From Empedobacter brevis NBRC 14943 = ATCC 43319 (GTDB lineage: Bacteria; Bacteroidota; Bacteroidia; Flavobacteriales; Weeksellaceae), in NCBI RefSeq assembly GCF_000382425.1, contig NZ_KB908300.1, positions 62,001 to 126,000 of the forward strand: DNA of 64,000 nt, read 5' to 3'. How positions within the stretch are numbered: the first letter of the stretch is position 1; each line of letters starts with the position of its first letter. The position numbers were made by a program, and so were the translations under genes. Shown here in pieces: positions 53,794 to 62,693 of the stretch. The notes below the pieces were generated by a model. That model did no database searches and was not told the DNA's origin. It saw nothing but the letters and a program-made list of their open reading frames with translations.

Positions 53794-54255
53794 ATGAACA
53801 ATAAATTCAAAAATTTAAACATACAAGACATGAATACAGTTAGAAAAAACAGCGCAAATTATTTTCCTTTTGGGTATGAAAATGCAATGCGTCCAAAATT
53901 TGAAACATTTGTAAACTCTCAAAATCAGTTCCCTGCAGTTAACATCAAGGAAAACGAAGATAGTTTCGAAATTTTATTCGCTGCTCCAGGTTTAAAAAAA
54001 GAAGATTTTGAAATTGAAATTGAGGAAAACATTTTAAAAGTTTCATCAGAAATAAAGCAAACTGAAAATATAAAAGAAGAAAAATTTTCGAGAAGAGAAT
54101 TCAACTTTACAAGTTTCAAACGAGCATTTACTTTACCTGAAACAATTGATGAAGATAAAATAGAAGCTTCTTATGTAGACGGCATTTTAAAATTATCGTT
54201 ACCTAAAAAAGAAGAAGCTTTGCCAAAAGAAAAACGTAGTATACAAATTTCATAG
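53794..54255 (+). CDS. Hsp20/alpha-crystallin family small heat shock protein
   Basis: A 153-residue protein. The alpha-crystallin domain spans about 45-140 (FPAVNIKENEDSFEILFAAPGLKKEDFEIEIEENILKVSSE; SFKRAFTLPETIDEDKIEASYVDGILKLSLPK). The C-terminal IQIS plays the part of the I-x-I tail used for oligomer assembly. It acts as an ATP-independent holdase in the cytoplasm. A TAAATTTG box lies at 53762-53769, and the start could also be the internal Met at 53830, which would shorten the N-terminal arm by 12 residues. A terminator follows. Confidence 0.93.
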   Translation: MNNKFKNLNIQDMNTVRKNSANYFPFGYENAMRPKFETFVNSQNQFPAVNIKENEDSFEILFAAPGLKKEDFEIEIEENILKVSSEIKQTENIKEEKFSRREFNFTSFKRAFTLPETIDEDKIEASYVDGILKLSLPKKEEALPKEKRSIQIS

Positions 54256-54280
54256 ATATAGTTAATTTTAGTTGGTTGGT

Positions 54281-54312
54281 TATCCTCGATTCTTCGGAAT
54301 TGAGGATTTTTT
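54281..54312 (+). terminator. Terminator of the Hsp20 gene
   Basis: Stem ATCCTCGATT / AATTGAGGAT with one G-U pair and a five- to six-base loop, followed by T6. Confidence 0.8.
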
Positions 54313-54426
54313 CATGAAATATCTTATCGTACTTATATGTATCTGCTTTACAAAGCAATCGATTTATCAGGATGATAAACAGTAAAAAAACAATATTATA
54401 TTTTCAAAAAAAACATAAATAATCTC

Positions 54427-54452
54427 AAGACATCAGGTGATGTCTTTTTTTA
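54427..54452 (+). terminator. Second terminator hairpin before the M28 peptidase gene
   Basis: Stem AAGACATCA / TGATGTCTT (54427-54435, 54438-54446) with T7 after. It does not belong to a recognised gene; it may insulate the next gene or end a short transcript. Confidence 0.7.
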
Positions 54453-54515
54453 TTTCTGAAAATAGCCTATTTTAGACCCAATTTGTAAAATTTATCACAC
54501 GAAATTAGATTAATT

Positions 54516-56078
54516 ATGAAATTGATTAACACATTAACCTACTCTACTTTAGTTTTATCATCGGTAGCAGTGCATGCGCAAGTACAAGAGAAACTAGATC
54601 CAACTGTACAAAGTTTTGTAAATGAAATTCAAAACAATTCTCAGTTAAAGAAAATTTCTCACGAATTATTGGACGGAATTGGACCTCGTTTAGTTGGTTC
54701 TCCTCAAATGGATCAGGCTGGAGAATGGGCAATTAAAACATTAAAAGCTTGGGGAATTGATGCTCGTCGTGAAGATTATGGTACCTGGAAAGCTTGGGAA
54801 CGTGGTTTAACTCACGTTGACATGACTTACCCAAGAGCAAAATCTATCGAAGCAACTCAATTGGCATGGTCACCGGCAACAAAAAAAGCTGTAAATGCAG
54901 ATGTCATTGCAATGCCAGTTTTCAAAACAAAAGCAGAATTTGAAGCATGGTTACCAAGTGTAAAAGGAAAAGTTGTTTTGATGTCTCAAAACCAATCTTA
55001 TGGACGTTCAGACTATCAATATAAAGAATTTGGTTCTGATGCTTTATACAAAAAAGTCACTGAAAATAGAAAGGCTGAAGCAGAAGCTTGGTCAAATTCT
55101 ATTCAAGTCACAGGCTATAATAACAATACCCTTCCAGAGATTTTAGAAAAAAACGGAGCAGCAGCTGTAGCCATTTCTTATTGGACAGGAATTATGGGGG
55201 CTAATAGAATTTTTGGAGCAAAAACAAAAACAATTCCAATGTTAGATATTTCTAACGAAGATTATGGAATGTTGTATCGCTTAGCAGAAAACGGAACAGC
55301 GCCTAAATTAACGGTGAATGCTCAATCGAAGCATAATGGTACAACTAAGACATTTAACATTATTGGAGAAATTAAAGGAAAAGAAAAACCAAACGAATAT
55401 ATTATTCTTTCTGCTCATTTCGATTCTTGGGACGGTGCACAAGGAGCCACAGACAATGGTACAGGAACAATTGCAATGATGGAGACTATTCGTACAATCA
55501 AGAAACTGTATCCAAATAATAAACGTACAATTTTGATTTGCTTGTGGGGAAGTGAAGAACAAGGACTGAATGGTTCTCGTGCTTTTGTCGAAGATCACCC
55601 TGAGATTGTAAAAAACACACAGGCAGTTTTCAATTTAGACAATGGTACTGGACGCGTTGTCAACATTAACGGTTCAGGTTTCGAAAAATCGTACGAGTAT
55701 ATGACGCGTTGGCTTTCTGCTACTCCATCTTTTATTCGTAACGAAATTAAAACCGATTTTCCGGGATCTCCAGGAGGAGGTGGATCTGACCATGCTTCTT
55801 TTGTCGCAGCCGGAGTACCAGGTTTTATGTTAAGTTCTTTAAACTGGGGTTATGGAACGTATACCTGGCACACAAATAAAGATACATATGATAAAATTGT
55901 ATTTGAAGAAATACAAAGTAATGCCATATTAGCCGCCACATTAACCATGATGGCAGATAAAGAAGCTGAATTGGTAAATCGGGATCGCCGAGTTCTACCA
56001 ATCGGTAGAGATGGTAAACAACAAGAATGGCCAGGGATTAAAAGCCCTCAAAGAAATTCTGATACTTATCTGAAATAA
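54516..56078 (+). CDS. M28 family zinc peptidase (carboxypeptidase Q-like), exported
   Basis: A 520-residue peptidase with a signal peptide (1-22, ending AVHAQ). Residues about 130-275 are a PA-type insert, and the M28 core is at 285-500. Metal ligands: His301 in LSAHFDSWDG, Asp313 in GATDNGTGT, Glu pair in LWGSEEQGLNG (about 350), Asp in AVFNLDNGTG (about 379) and His in YTWHTNKDTY (about 455). Such enzymes are di-zinc aminopeptidases or dipeptidases acting in the periplasm. Single-gene unit ending in a strong terminator. Confidence 0.92.
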   Translation: MKLINTLTYSTLVLSSVAVHAQVQEKLDPTVQSFVNEIQNNSQLKKISHELLDGIGPRLVGSPQMDQAGEWAIKTLKAWGIDARREDYGTWKAWERGLTHVDMTYPRAKSIEATQLAWSPATKKAVNADVIAMPVFKTKAEFEAWLPSVKGKVVLMSQNQSYGRSDYQYKEFGSDALYKKVTENRKAEAEAWSNSIQVTGYNNNTLPEILEKNGAAAVAISYWTGIMGANRIFGAKTKTIPMLDISNEDYGMLYRLAENGTAPKLTVNAQSKHNGTTKTFNIIGEIKGKEKPNEYIILSAHFDSWDGAQGATDNGTGTIAMMETIRTIKKLYPNNKRTILICLWGSEEQGLNGSRAFVEDHPEIVKNTQAVFNLDNGTGRVVNINGSGFEKSYEYMTRWLSATPSFIRNEIKTDFPGSPGGGGSDHASFVAAGVPGFMLSSLNWGYGTYTWHTNKDTYDKIVFEEIQSNAILAATLTMMADKEAELVNRDRRVLPIGRDGKQQEWPGIKSPQRNSDTYLK

Positions 56079-56087
56079 ATTATTTAT

Positions 56088-56120
56088 AAAAAAAATCCAC
56101 TCAAAATGAGTGGATTTTTT
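56088..56120 (+). terminator. Terminator of the M28 peptidase gene
   Basis: Stem AAATCCACTCA / TGAGTGGATTT with an AAA loop and T run. Its stem sequence repeats the hairpin at 16021. Confidence 0.88.
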
Positions 56121-56274
56121 GACTTTTATATTTAAAGAAGTTGAAAACTAAATCTTACAATATTCCTTGTAAAAAAGCTTGGATTAAATTAAAGAAATAA
56201 TTCATCTAATTTGAATCAAAGAAATAGACCTGCTCTTCCCGATTCAAATACCAGATTAGTATTTTGATGTTATT

Positions 56275-57189
56275 TTAGCATGATTTAATCAGTTCAGAAA
56301 ATGGAATAATTGTTTCATACCCTTTCCCTCTAAAATATTCTTGCATTCCTTCTCTATATGTCACCAACACAAAATCTCCTCCCCAAGCTCCAAGGCTTTT
56401 AACGACACCTGAATAATCAGGAAAATATAATTCTTTTGGTTGTGAGATTTGCATAAAATGACTTAATCGTGATTGATATTCATTTAAAATATGCTCCAGA
56501 TCTGATAAATATTCGACCTTTGTAGCTTCAACAACTAAATTGGATAAATCATTTATCATCTTCCAATCTTTAGCTTTGTTTTTATAATGATTTCCGACGA
56601 CTGCTTGCGTATCTTGTTTTTGATTTAAATAAACGAAATAAAGTTGATCTTTAAAATTCCAATTCAATTCCAGTTCTTCAACTTCTATCAAAGGTTGATT
56701 TGAAAACAAAATTGGACAATTATGGTGTGCACAGGCAATATCATAACCGCTTGTATTAAAGGTGAGTTTATTTAATTCAAAAGGATTTACTTCAACCCAT
56801 TGACTAATCAAATCGATCAAAGTAGAACTACTTCCCAACCCCCATTCTTGTGGATATTCTAACTTCGTGAAGCATGAATAACTTTTATTAGAAGTGAAAA
56901 AACTTGGGTTTAAGTTTTTTGCTTGTTTCAAAATCCCCTGTAAAGATCGACTTAGTTTATCATTTGTTGAAGAAATAATGTCCAAATTATCTAAACTAAG
57001 TTGTGTTTCAAACCAAATTGAATCATCACACTTTAACGCTTTCCAACGAATCAAATTGGTGTTTTCTGATGAATCTTCTACAAACAAACATTGCCCATAT
57101 TTCGTGGGCAATGCAAATGCTTTCGCTCCATCAATCACAATATATTCCCCAATAAGGAATAATTTTCCATTGGAACGGTATGTTTTCAT
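56275..57189 (-). CDS. GHMP kinase family protein (mevalonate-pathway type)
   Basis: A 304-residue GHMP kinase. The ATP-binding loop is EWGLGSSSTLIDL (about 115-126), the N-terminal GKLFLIGEYIVIDGAKAFALP is the family's first motif, and the third motif region is LGAWGGDFVLVTY near the C-terminus. GYDIACA (about 148-154) suggests the mevalonate kinase-like group of Bacteroidota. This class uses the mevalonate pathway, but the precise phosphate acceptor is not shown by the sequence. Only 4 bp separate it from fabD on the same strand. Confidence 0.83.
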   Translation of the reverse strand: MKTYRSNGKLFLIGEYIVIDGAKAFALPTKYGQCLFVEDSSENTNLIRWKALKCDDSIWFETQLSLDNLDIISSTNDKLSRSLQGILKQAKNLNPSFFTSNKSYSCFTKLEYPQEWGLGSSSTLIDLISQWVEVNPFELNKLTFNTSGYDIACAHHNCPILFSNQPLIEVEELELNWNFKDQLYFVYLNQKQDTQAVVGNHYKNKAKDWKMINDLSNLVVEATKVEYLSDLEHILNEYQSRLSHFMQISQPKELYFPDYSGVVKSLGAWGGDFVLVTYREGMQEYFRGKGYETIIPFSELIKSC

Positions 57190-57193
57190 CTGT

Positions 57194-58072
57194 TTAGATT
57201 TGAGCAGAAGAAGTTGTCACTTCTCTATTTATTTTTTTGACTAATCCTTGTAATGTATTCCCCGGTCCAACTTCAATAAATTCAGTTGCTCCGTCTGCAA
57301 TCATATTCTGTACAGATTGTGTCCACTTTACAGGAGCAGTTAATTGAGCAATTAAGTTTTTCTTTATCTCTGCAGGATCTGTAATAGCTGTTGTTGTAAC
57401 ATTTTGGTAAACCGGACAAATAGGCGTATTGAAAATGGTTTCCTCTATCGCTTGTGCTAATTCCTCCTCAGCAGGTTTCATTAATGGTGAATGGAAGGCT
57501 CCTCCAACCGGTAAGACCAACGCTCGTTTGGCTCCTAATTCCTTTAATTTCTCACATGCTAAATTAACAGCCTCAATTTCTCCAGAGATTACCAATTGAC
57601 CTGGGCAATTGTAATTTGCCGCAACAACCACACCGTCAATTTCTTCACAAGCTTTTTCTACTATTTCATCTTCTAATCCTAAGATTGCAGCCATTGTAGA
57701 TGGATTAGCTTCACATGCTGCTTGCATTGCTAGAGCACGTTTGTAAACTAACTTTAATCCTGATTCGAAATCTAAGGTTTCATTTGCAACTAAAGCAGAA
57801 ATTTCCCCTAAAGAATGCCCTGCAACCATTTCCGGTTTAAAATCCGATAAAGTTTTCGCTAAAATGACAGAATGTAAAAAAACTGCAGGTTGAGTAACTT
57901 TAGTTTGTTTTAAATCTTCTGCAGACCCTTCAAACATAATTGATTTTATATCAAAACCTAAGATTTCGTTTGCTTTGTCAAATAATTCTTTTGCTAGTTC
58001 AGAATTTTCGTACAAGTCCTTACCCATTCCTGAGAATTGAGCGCCTTGTCCTGGAAAAACATATGCTTTCAT
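57194..58072 (-). CDS. fabD: Malonyl-CoA:ACP transacylase
   Basis: A 292-residue FabD. The start motif is FPGQGAQFSGMG, the nucleophile is Ser87 in GHSLGE, and His194 (GGAFHSPLM) completes the dyad; the Arg region is KRALAMQ. It loads malonyl groups onto ACP for fatty acid synthesis. Length is typical. It precedes the GHMP kinase gene by 4 bp and probably shares its transcript. Confidence 0.96.
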   Translation of the reverse strand: MKAYVFPGQGAQFSGMGKDLYENSELAKELFDKANEILGFDIKSIMFEGSAEDLKQTKVTQPAVFLHSVILAKTLSDFKPEMVAGHSLGEISALVANETLDFESGLKLVYKRALAMQAACEANPSTMAAILGLEDEIVEKACEEIDGVVVAANYNCPGQLVISGEIEAVNLACEKLKELGAKRALVLPVGGAFHSPLMKPAEEELAQAIEETIFNTPICPVYQNVTTTAITDPAEIKKNLIAQLTAPVKWTQSVQNMIADGATEFIEVGPGNTLQGLVKKINREVTTSSAQI

Positions 58073-58126
58073 TGTATTATTTTATAATCTTAGACAAATG
58101 TATAATAAAATCTTAAACTTCTTTAT

Positions 58127-60028
58127 TTAACCTAAATTTAGATTTTCTTTCCTATAAATTTCGTCTAAATATTTGTATCGATTTGCGACAGAAATAGCAT
58201 GTAGTTTTGCAATTTTATAACCTGACACTCCATCCAAAAAACCAAACCGTATGATAAAATAGTTAAAAAATCGATATGCCGGTTTTATTTTATAATGAAA
58301 AAAAGTTGGAACTAAATTTTTTAAGCGTAATTCTTGAGCACGTAATTTAGAATAACTGTTCAATTTATCTAAATATTCTTGTTCATTATCATATGTATAA
58401 TGATCTAATTTATTCTTTAAAGCTCCTACCTCACCTCCGCACTCTATAATTTCATGCACCATACGATCTAATTTATATTTCGATTTAGATTTTCTGAAAA
58501 TACGAATTGCTTTATCACTTTGCATACCTGAATATTTAATGTGCTTATTTTTGAAAAAAAACTTTCGGTACACATAATAAGCGTCAAATTTAGGCTGATT
58601 ATCAATTATTGAAACAATTTCTTCTTTCAATTCGTTCGAAATTCCTTCGTCGGCATCAAAAAAAGTGATCCATTCATTATTTGCCAAAGAAATCGCATAA
58701 TTTCGTTGATTCGTAAAATTATCAAACTTACGTTTTACAAATTTAACTTTCGGATTTTGTAGTGCAAACTGTTCTGTTTTATCCGTGCTATAAGAATCTA
58801 CTATAATTATTTCATCAGCGAAACTAACGTCATTCAAGTAACGTTGTATATTTTTTTCTTCATTAAAAGTAATTAGCAGTGCTGAAATTTTAGTAGACAT
58901 TGATTCTATAGAGTACTCTTTTTGTGTTTGAATCTCAACGTAATTATTATGCTTTAATTGTCGATTTAAACCATTTTTATCCAGAAAACCTCTCAGATCA
59001 TCCTTAAACAACTCAAAATCAAAGAATGAGTAAAATTCATCAACGCGTTTTTTTATTTGACGATTGTTTAAATTTTTCAATTTGTCTGGAAAATAATCTT
59101 TCAAATGAACACTTGCATGGTTAATCCCATCTTCGAAAGTCGCCCAAACATCTTTATCAATCCAAGGTGAAAAAATTATAAATGATTTTTTACCAACGGC
59201 TTTTGACATATTAATTGCCCCACCATCATTTCCGACAATTAGTTCACATTCGTTTGCAATAGCTATAAATTCACGCAAGTCTTTTCCTAATAATTCAAAA
59301 TATACTTTTGATTGAGTTTCATGAGATAATTGATTATAAACTTCTTTGGCTTGATTAATTTGCTTTGGAAAATAATTAAATAAAATATTAACATTATAAT
59401 TTTGTCCGATAAAATCAACCATTCTTGCCATCTGGTTCAATGGATATGTTTTAGACGAATCAGAACCAAGCAAACTGATCAATACTGTTTTTCGAGACGT
59501 ATCAACTTGATGTTGACAAAACAATTCTTTCGCTGTTTGAATTTCCTTTTCTGTCAAATATAATTTAGGTTCCGTAGCCAAGGGATTCTCAATTCCCAGA
59601 GGTTTTAATAACGATAAACGATGTTCTATTGCAAGACCGAGATGACTGTTTGGCTTGTGGTGCTTCACAACATTATCTGTATACAAAAAGGTTCTGCCTG
59701 ATTTTCTATATGAAATCTTTTTGGGAGCATTATTAATAAAAACATCTATCCAACTTTGAAGTTTAGAATAAGCATCAATCACAATATCATATTTATTTTG
59801 ATTGAGATGCTTAGAAAATGTTATCAATTTTAACAACCCTTCATTTTCTTTCTCATCAAAAACAATTTTGTGATCGATATAAGGATTATTTTCTAAAACA
59901 GGTAAGGTATTACTGTTAATTAAATAATCAACAACAGCATTTGGATACGCTTTTTTGATATTTTCACACAGCAATGAAGTGAGTAATACATCGCCTATCA
60001 TCTTGTGTTGGATAATCAAAATTTTCAT
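58127..60028 (-). CDS. Two-domain glycosyltransferase: GT9 (heptosyltransferase-like) fused to GT2 (WaaE/KdtX-like)
   Basis: A 633-residue protein in one frame. Residues about 1-345 match the ADP-heptose:LPS heptosyltransferase family (KILIIQHKMIGDVLLTSLL at the start, LISLLGSDSSKTYPLNQMARMVDFI and IVGNDGGAINMSKAVGKKSFIIFSP). Residues 377-633 form a GT2 domain of the LPS-core WaaE/KdtX type (ISALLITFNEEKNIQRYL, IIIVDSYSTDKTEQFA, FFDADEGISNELKEEI). Met377 sits exactly where a separate GT2 gene would start, so this looks like two neighbouring genes joined. Role: outer-membrane glycolipid core synthesis, inner side of the membrane. Confidence 0.9.
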   Translation of the reverse strand: MKILIIQHKMIGDVLLTSLLCENIKKAYPNAVVDYLINSNTLPVLENNPYIDHKIVFDEKENEGLLKLITFSKHLNQNKYDIVIDAYSKLQSWIDVFINNAPKKISYRKSGRTFLYTDNVVKHHKPNSHLGLAIEHRLSLLKPLGIENPLATEPKLYLTEKEIQTAKELFCQHQVDTSRKTVLISLLGSDSSKTYPLNQMARMVDFIGQNYNVNILFNYFPKQINQAKEVYNQLSHETQSKVYFELLGKDLREFIAIANECELIVGNDGGAINMSKAVGKKSFIIFSPWIDKDVWATFEDGINHASVHLKDYFPDKLKNLNNRQIKKRVDEFYSFFDFELFKDDLRGFLDKNGLNRQLKHNNYVEIQTQKEYSIESMSTKISALLITFNEEKNIQRYLNDVSFADEIIIVDSYSTDKTEQFALQNPKVKFVKRKFDNFTNQRNYAISLANNEWITFFDADEGISNELKEEIVSIIDNQPKFDAYYVYRKFFFKNKHIKYSGMQSDKAIRIFRKSKSKYKLDRMVHEIIECGGEVGALKNKLDHYTYDNEQEYLDKLNSYSKLRAQELRLKNLVPTFFHYKIKPAYRFFNYFIIRFGFLDGVSGYKIAKLHAISVANRYKYLDEIYRKENLNLG

Positions 60029-60077
60029 AAAACATAGTTATGAAGCAAAACTACTAAATTCTGTTTGAATCAAAATA

Positions 60078-60108
60078 AAAAAATCCTTACCAAATACTGA
60101 TAAGGACT
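60078..60108 (-). terminator. Terminator of dapD
   Basis: On the minus strand TCCTTATC / GGTAAGGA (one G-U pair, loop AGTATTT), followed by T7. Confidence 0.8.
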
Positions 60109-60134
60109 TCCAATTTTTATATAACTATCTTAAA

Positions 60135-60950
60135 TTATACAGCTACATTATGTTCACGTAAAGCATCATTTAAAGACGTTTTTTTATCTGTTGATTCTTT
60201 ACGTTTTCCAATAATCAAAGCACAAGGAACCTGATATTCTCCTGCCGCAAATTTCTTTGTATAAGAACCTGGGATAACAACTGAACGAGCCGGAACATAC
60301 CCTTTGACTTCGATTGGTTCTTCACCTGTTACATCAATAATTTTAGTTGATGCTGTCAATACAACATTTGCTCCCAATACAGCTTCTTTTCCAACACGAA
60401 CACCTTCTACCACAATACAACGAGATCCGATAAAAGCATTATCTTCAATAATTACCGGAGCTGCTTGTAATGGTTCTAAAACACCTCCAATACCTACACC
60501 TCCTGATAAATGAACATTTTTACCAATCTGGGCACAAGACCCAACAGTAGCCCAAGTATCGACCATTGTTCCTTCGTCTACATACGCTCCAATATTTACA
60601 TATGAAGGCATTAAGATAACACCAGAAGAAATGTACGCACCATAGCGAGCAACAGCATTTGGTACCACACGAATTCCTTTTTCAGCATAGTTTCTTTTCA
60701 ACTCCATTTTATCATGGTACTCGAAAATTCCTGCTTCTAACGTTTCCATCTTCTGAATTGGAAAATACATTACGACTGCTTTTTTTACCCATTCATTCAC
60801 CTGCCAATCTTCACCAACTGGTTCTGCACAACGTAATTGCCCGTTATCAATCAATTCAATTACCTCACGAATCGCAGCTTGCGTTGCTTCTTCTTGTAAC
60901 AACTCCTTATTGTCCCAAGCTTTTTCTATGATTTGTTTTAAATTCTCCAT
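60135..60950 (-). CDS. dapD: 2,3,4,5-tetrahydropyridine-2,6-dicarboxylate N-succinyltransferase
   Basis: A 271-residue DapD of the lysine/diaminopimelate succinylase pathway. N-terminal helical domain (about 1-95; KQIIEKAWDNKELLQEEATQ), then left-handed beta-helix repeats (VDEGTMVDTWATVGSCAQIGKNVHLSGGVGIGGVLEPLQ, about 125-165), and a C-terminal cap (YVPARSVVIPGSYTKKFAAGEYQVPCALIIGKR). Length matches the family. It has its own terminator and is divergent from ruvX. Confidence 0.97.
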   Translation of the reverse strand: MENLKQIIEKAWDNKELLQEEATQAAIREVIELIDNGQLRCAEPVGEDWQVNEWVKKAVVMYFPIQKMETLEAGIFEYHDKMELKRNYAEKGIRVVPNAVARYGAYISSGVILMPSYVNIGAYVDEGTMVDTWATVGSCAQIGKNVHLSGGVGIGGVLEPLQAAPVIIEDNAFIGSRCIVVEGVRVGKEAVLGANVVLTASTKIIDVTGEEPIEVKGYVPARSVVIPGSYTKKFAAGEYQVPCALIIGKRKESTDKKTSLNDALREHNVAV

Positions 60951-61041
60951 TTTTATTAATAATAGTCACAAATATAAAAATTAAAATGAAGGCTTTCCAT
61001 AGAGATTGTTTATTATTGAATCGTTTTTTTAAATTTGCCAA

Positions 61042-61455
61042 ATGTCACGAATATTAGCATTAGATTACGGAGGAAAAAGAACAGGTGTAGCTGTAACCGA
61101 TGAATTACAAATTATAGCTTCTCCATTGGACACAATAGAAACATCAAAATTGATGGATTTCTTGAAACAATATATAGAAAAAGAAAACGTTTCTGATCTT
61201 GTTGTCGGATTATCTGTCCGTTTTTCGGGTGAATTGAATGAGATTGAAAATCAAATTCAACCTTTTTTGAAAAAATTTTCTGAACAATTTCCTTTGATTA
61301 AAATTCATCGTGAAAACGAAATGTTTACATCAAAAATGGCATCTCGCGCGATGTTCGAAGGTGGAATGAAAAAGAAAAAACGACAAGAAAAAGGAATGGT
61401 AGATAAAGTGAGTGCAGTGATAATTTTACAATCATTTTTAGCACATAAACTGTAA
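61042..61455 (+). CDS. ruvX: Holliday junction resolvase-like protein RuvX/YqgF
   Basis: A 137-residue RNase H-fold protein with the start LALDYGGKRTGVAVTD (first catalytic Asp), VVGLSVRFSGELNEIENQIQPF, and the C-terminal KGMVDKVSAVIILQSFL. YqgF/RuvX is essential in many bacteria and processes 5' ends of pre-16S rRNA; the resolvase role is uncertain. A TAAATTTG box at 61030-61037 stands 4 nt before the ATG. The def gene follows 44 bp later. Confidence 0.94.
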   Translation: MSRILALDYGGKRTGVAVTDELQIIASPLDTIETSKLMDFLKQYIEKENVSDLVVGLSVRFSGELNEIENQIQPFLKKFSEQFPLIKIHRENEMFTSKMASRAMFEGGMKKKKRQEKGMVDKVSAVIILQSFLAHKL

Positions 61456-61499
61456 CAAATTGTATCTTTGCCGTCAAATTAATAAAAAAAGATCAAAAA

Positions 61500-62075
61500 A
61501 TGGTATTACCAGTTGTAGCTTACGGAGATCCTGTCTTACGTAAAGTTTCACAAGAAATAGATCAAGATTATAAAAATTTACATGAATTGATCGAAAATAT
61601 GTTCGATACCATGTACGACTCTAACGGTGTTGGTATTGCAGCTCCACAGATTGGAAAAGATATACGTTTATTTGTTGTAGATTGTTCGCCTTTCGAAGAA
61701 GATGAAGATTATGAAGATGTAAAAGATGAATTGAAAGATTTTAAGCGCGTTTTTATTAATCCAAAAAAAATCAGTAGTTCTGAAGGTGACGAATGGACGT
61801 TTGCCGAAGGTTGTTTAAGCATTCCTCATATTCATGAAGATGTTACACGTCCGGAATCCGTTACTTTAGAATATTTTGATGAAAATTGGGTAAAACATAC
61901 CGAAACTTTTTCGGATATTCGCGCTCGGGTTATTCAACACGAATACGATCATTTGGAAGGAAAGCTTTTTATTGACTATATTTCGAGCTTTAAAAAGAAA
62001 CTAATAAGTAATAAATTAAAAAATATAACAAAAGGGAAAGTAAACACGAGTTACAAAATGAAATTCCCTTCATAG
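61500..62075 (+). CDS. def: Peptide deformylase
   Basis: A 191-residue iron/zinc hydrolase that removes the formyl group from nascent proteins. All three motifs are present: GVGIAAPQIG (43-52), EGCLSIP (metal ligand Cys105) and HEYDHLEGKLF (His147, Glu148, His151). An acidic insert (CSPFEEDEDYEDVKDELKDF) between motifs one and two is typical of Bacteroidota enzymes. It has a TATCTTTG box at 61463-61470. The next gene starts 20 bp later on the same strand. Confidence 0.97.
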   Translation: MVLPVVAYGDPVLRKVSQEIDQDYKNLHELIENMFDTMYDSNGVGIAAPQIGKDIRLFVVDCSPFEEDEDYEDVKDELKDFKRVFINPKKISSSEGDEWTFAEGCLSIPHIHEDVTRPESVTLEYFDENWVKHTETFSDIRARVIQHEYDHLEGKLFIDYISSFKKKLISNKLKNITKGKVNTSYKMKFPS

Positions 62076-62095
62076 ACCCTTAAACATAATAGAAT

Positions 62096-62686
62096 ATGGA
62101 TTTATCAAGAGTTATCGCAATTTCAGGAAAACCAGGATTATACCGTTTAATTTCTCAAACAAGAGGTGGTTTTGTTGTTGAAGATTTAGAAAAAGGTAAA
62201 AAAATCTCTATCGCATCTAACTACAATGTTAGTTTATTAGACAATGTTGCGATTTACGGTGTTTCACAAGAATATCCTTTAGCAGAAGTTTTCTTCAAAA
62301 TTTACAAAAAAGAAAACGGAGGAGAAACGATCGATCACAAATCTTCTGGAACAGAATTGCGTAAATATATGGAAGAAGTTTTACCGGAATACGACGATTC
62401 AAGAGTGTATGATTCTGATTTGAAAAAATTATTCCAATGGTATAATATCTTACACAAAAACGGATTATTAAACATTGACTTAGCCGCTGTAGAAGCTGCA
62501 TTAGCTGCTCAACAGGCACAAGATTCTCCAGTTGAAACTCCTGCTGAAGAAGTTGTTGCAGAAGAAAAACCAAAAAAGAAAGCACCTGCTAAAAAGGCTG
62601 CTGACAAAAAAGACGCTGAAGAAAAGCCAGCGAAAAAAACCGCTGCAAAAAAAACAACAGCCAAAAAAGATAAAGACGCTGAATAA
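62096..62686 (+). CDS. DUF5606 protein with a histone H1-like Lys/Ala-rich tail
   Basis: A 196-residue protein. The N-terminal 130 residues match DUF5606 (MDLSRVIAISGKPGLYRLISQ, GGFVVEDLEKGKKISIAS), a small Bacteroidota-wide domain of unknown function. The C-terminal tail (about 150-196) consists mainly of Lys, Ala and Glu with repeated AKKA/PAKK units, like histone H1 or AlgP tails that bind nucleic acids. It is probably in one operon with def upstream and mazG downstream (7 bp gap). Confidence 0.88.
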   Translation: MDLSRVIAISGKPGLYRLISQTRGGFVVEDLEKGKKISIASNYNVSLLDNVAIYGVSQEYPLAEVFFKIYKKENGGETIDHKSSGTELRKYMEEVLPEYDDSRVYDSDLKKLFQWYNILHKNGLLNIDLAAVEAALAAQQAQDSPVETPAEEVVAEEKPKKKAPAKKAADKKDAEEKPAKKTAAKKTTAKKDKDAE

Positions 62687-62693
62687 TTAAAAG

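Noticed and set aside
16021-56120. Repeated ATCCACTCA terminator stems (16 kb and 56 kb) as a mobile repeat family
   Set aside because: Only the hairpin arms are shared, with no longer flanking identity, so a common terminator type is the simpler explanation.
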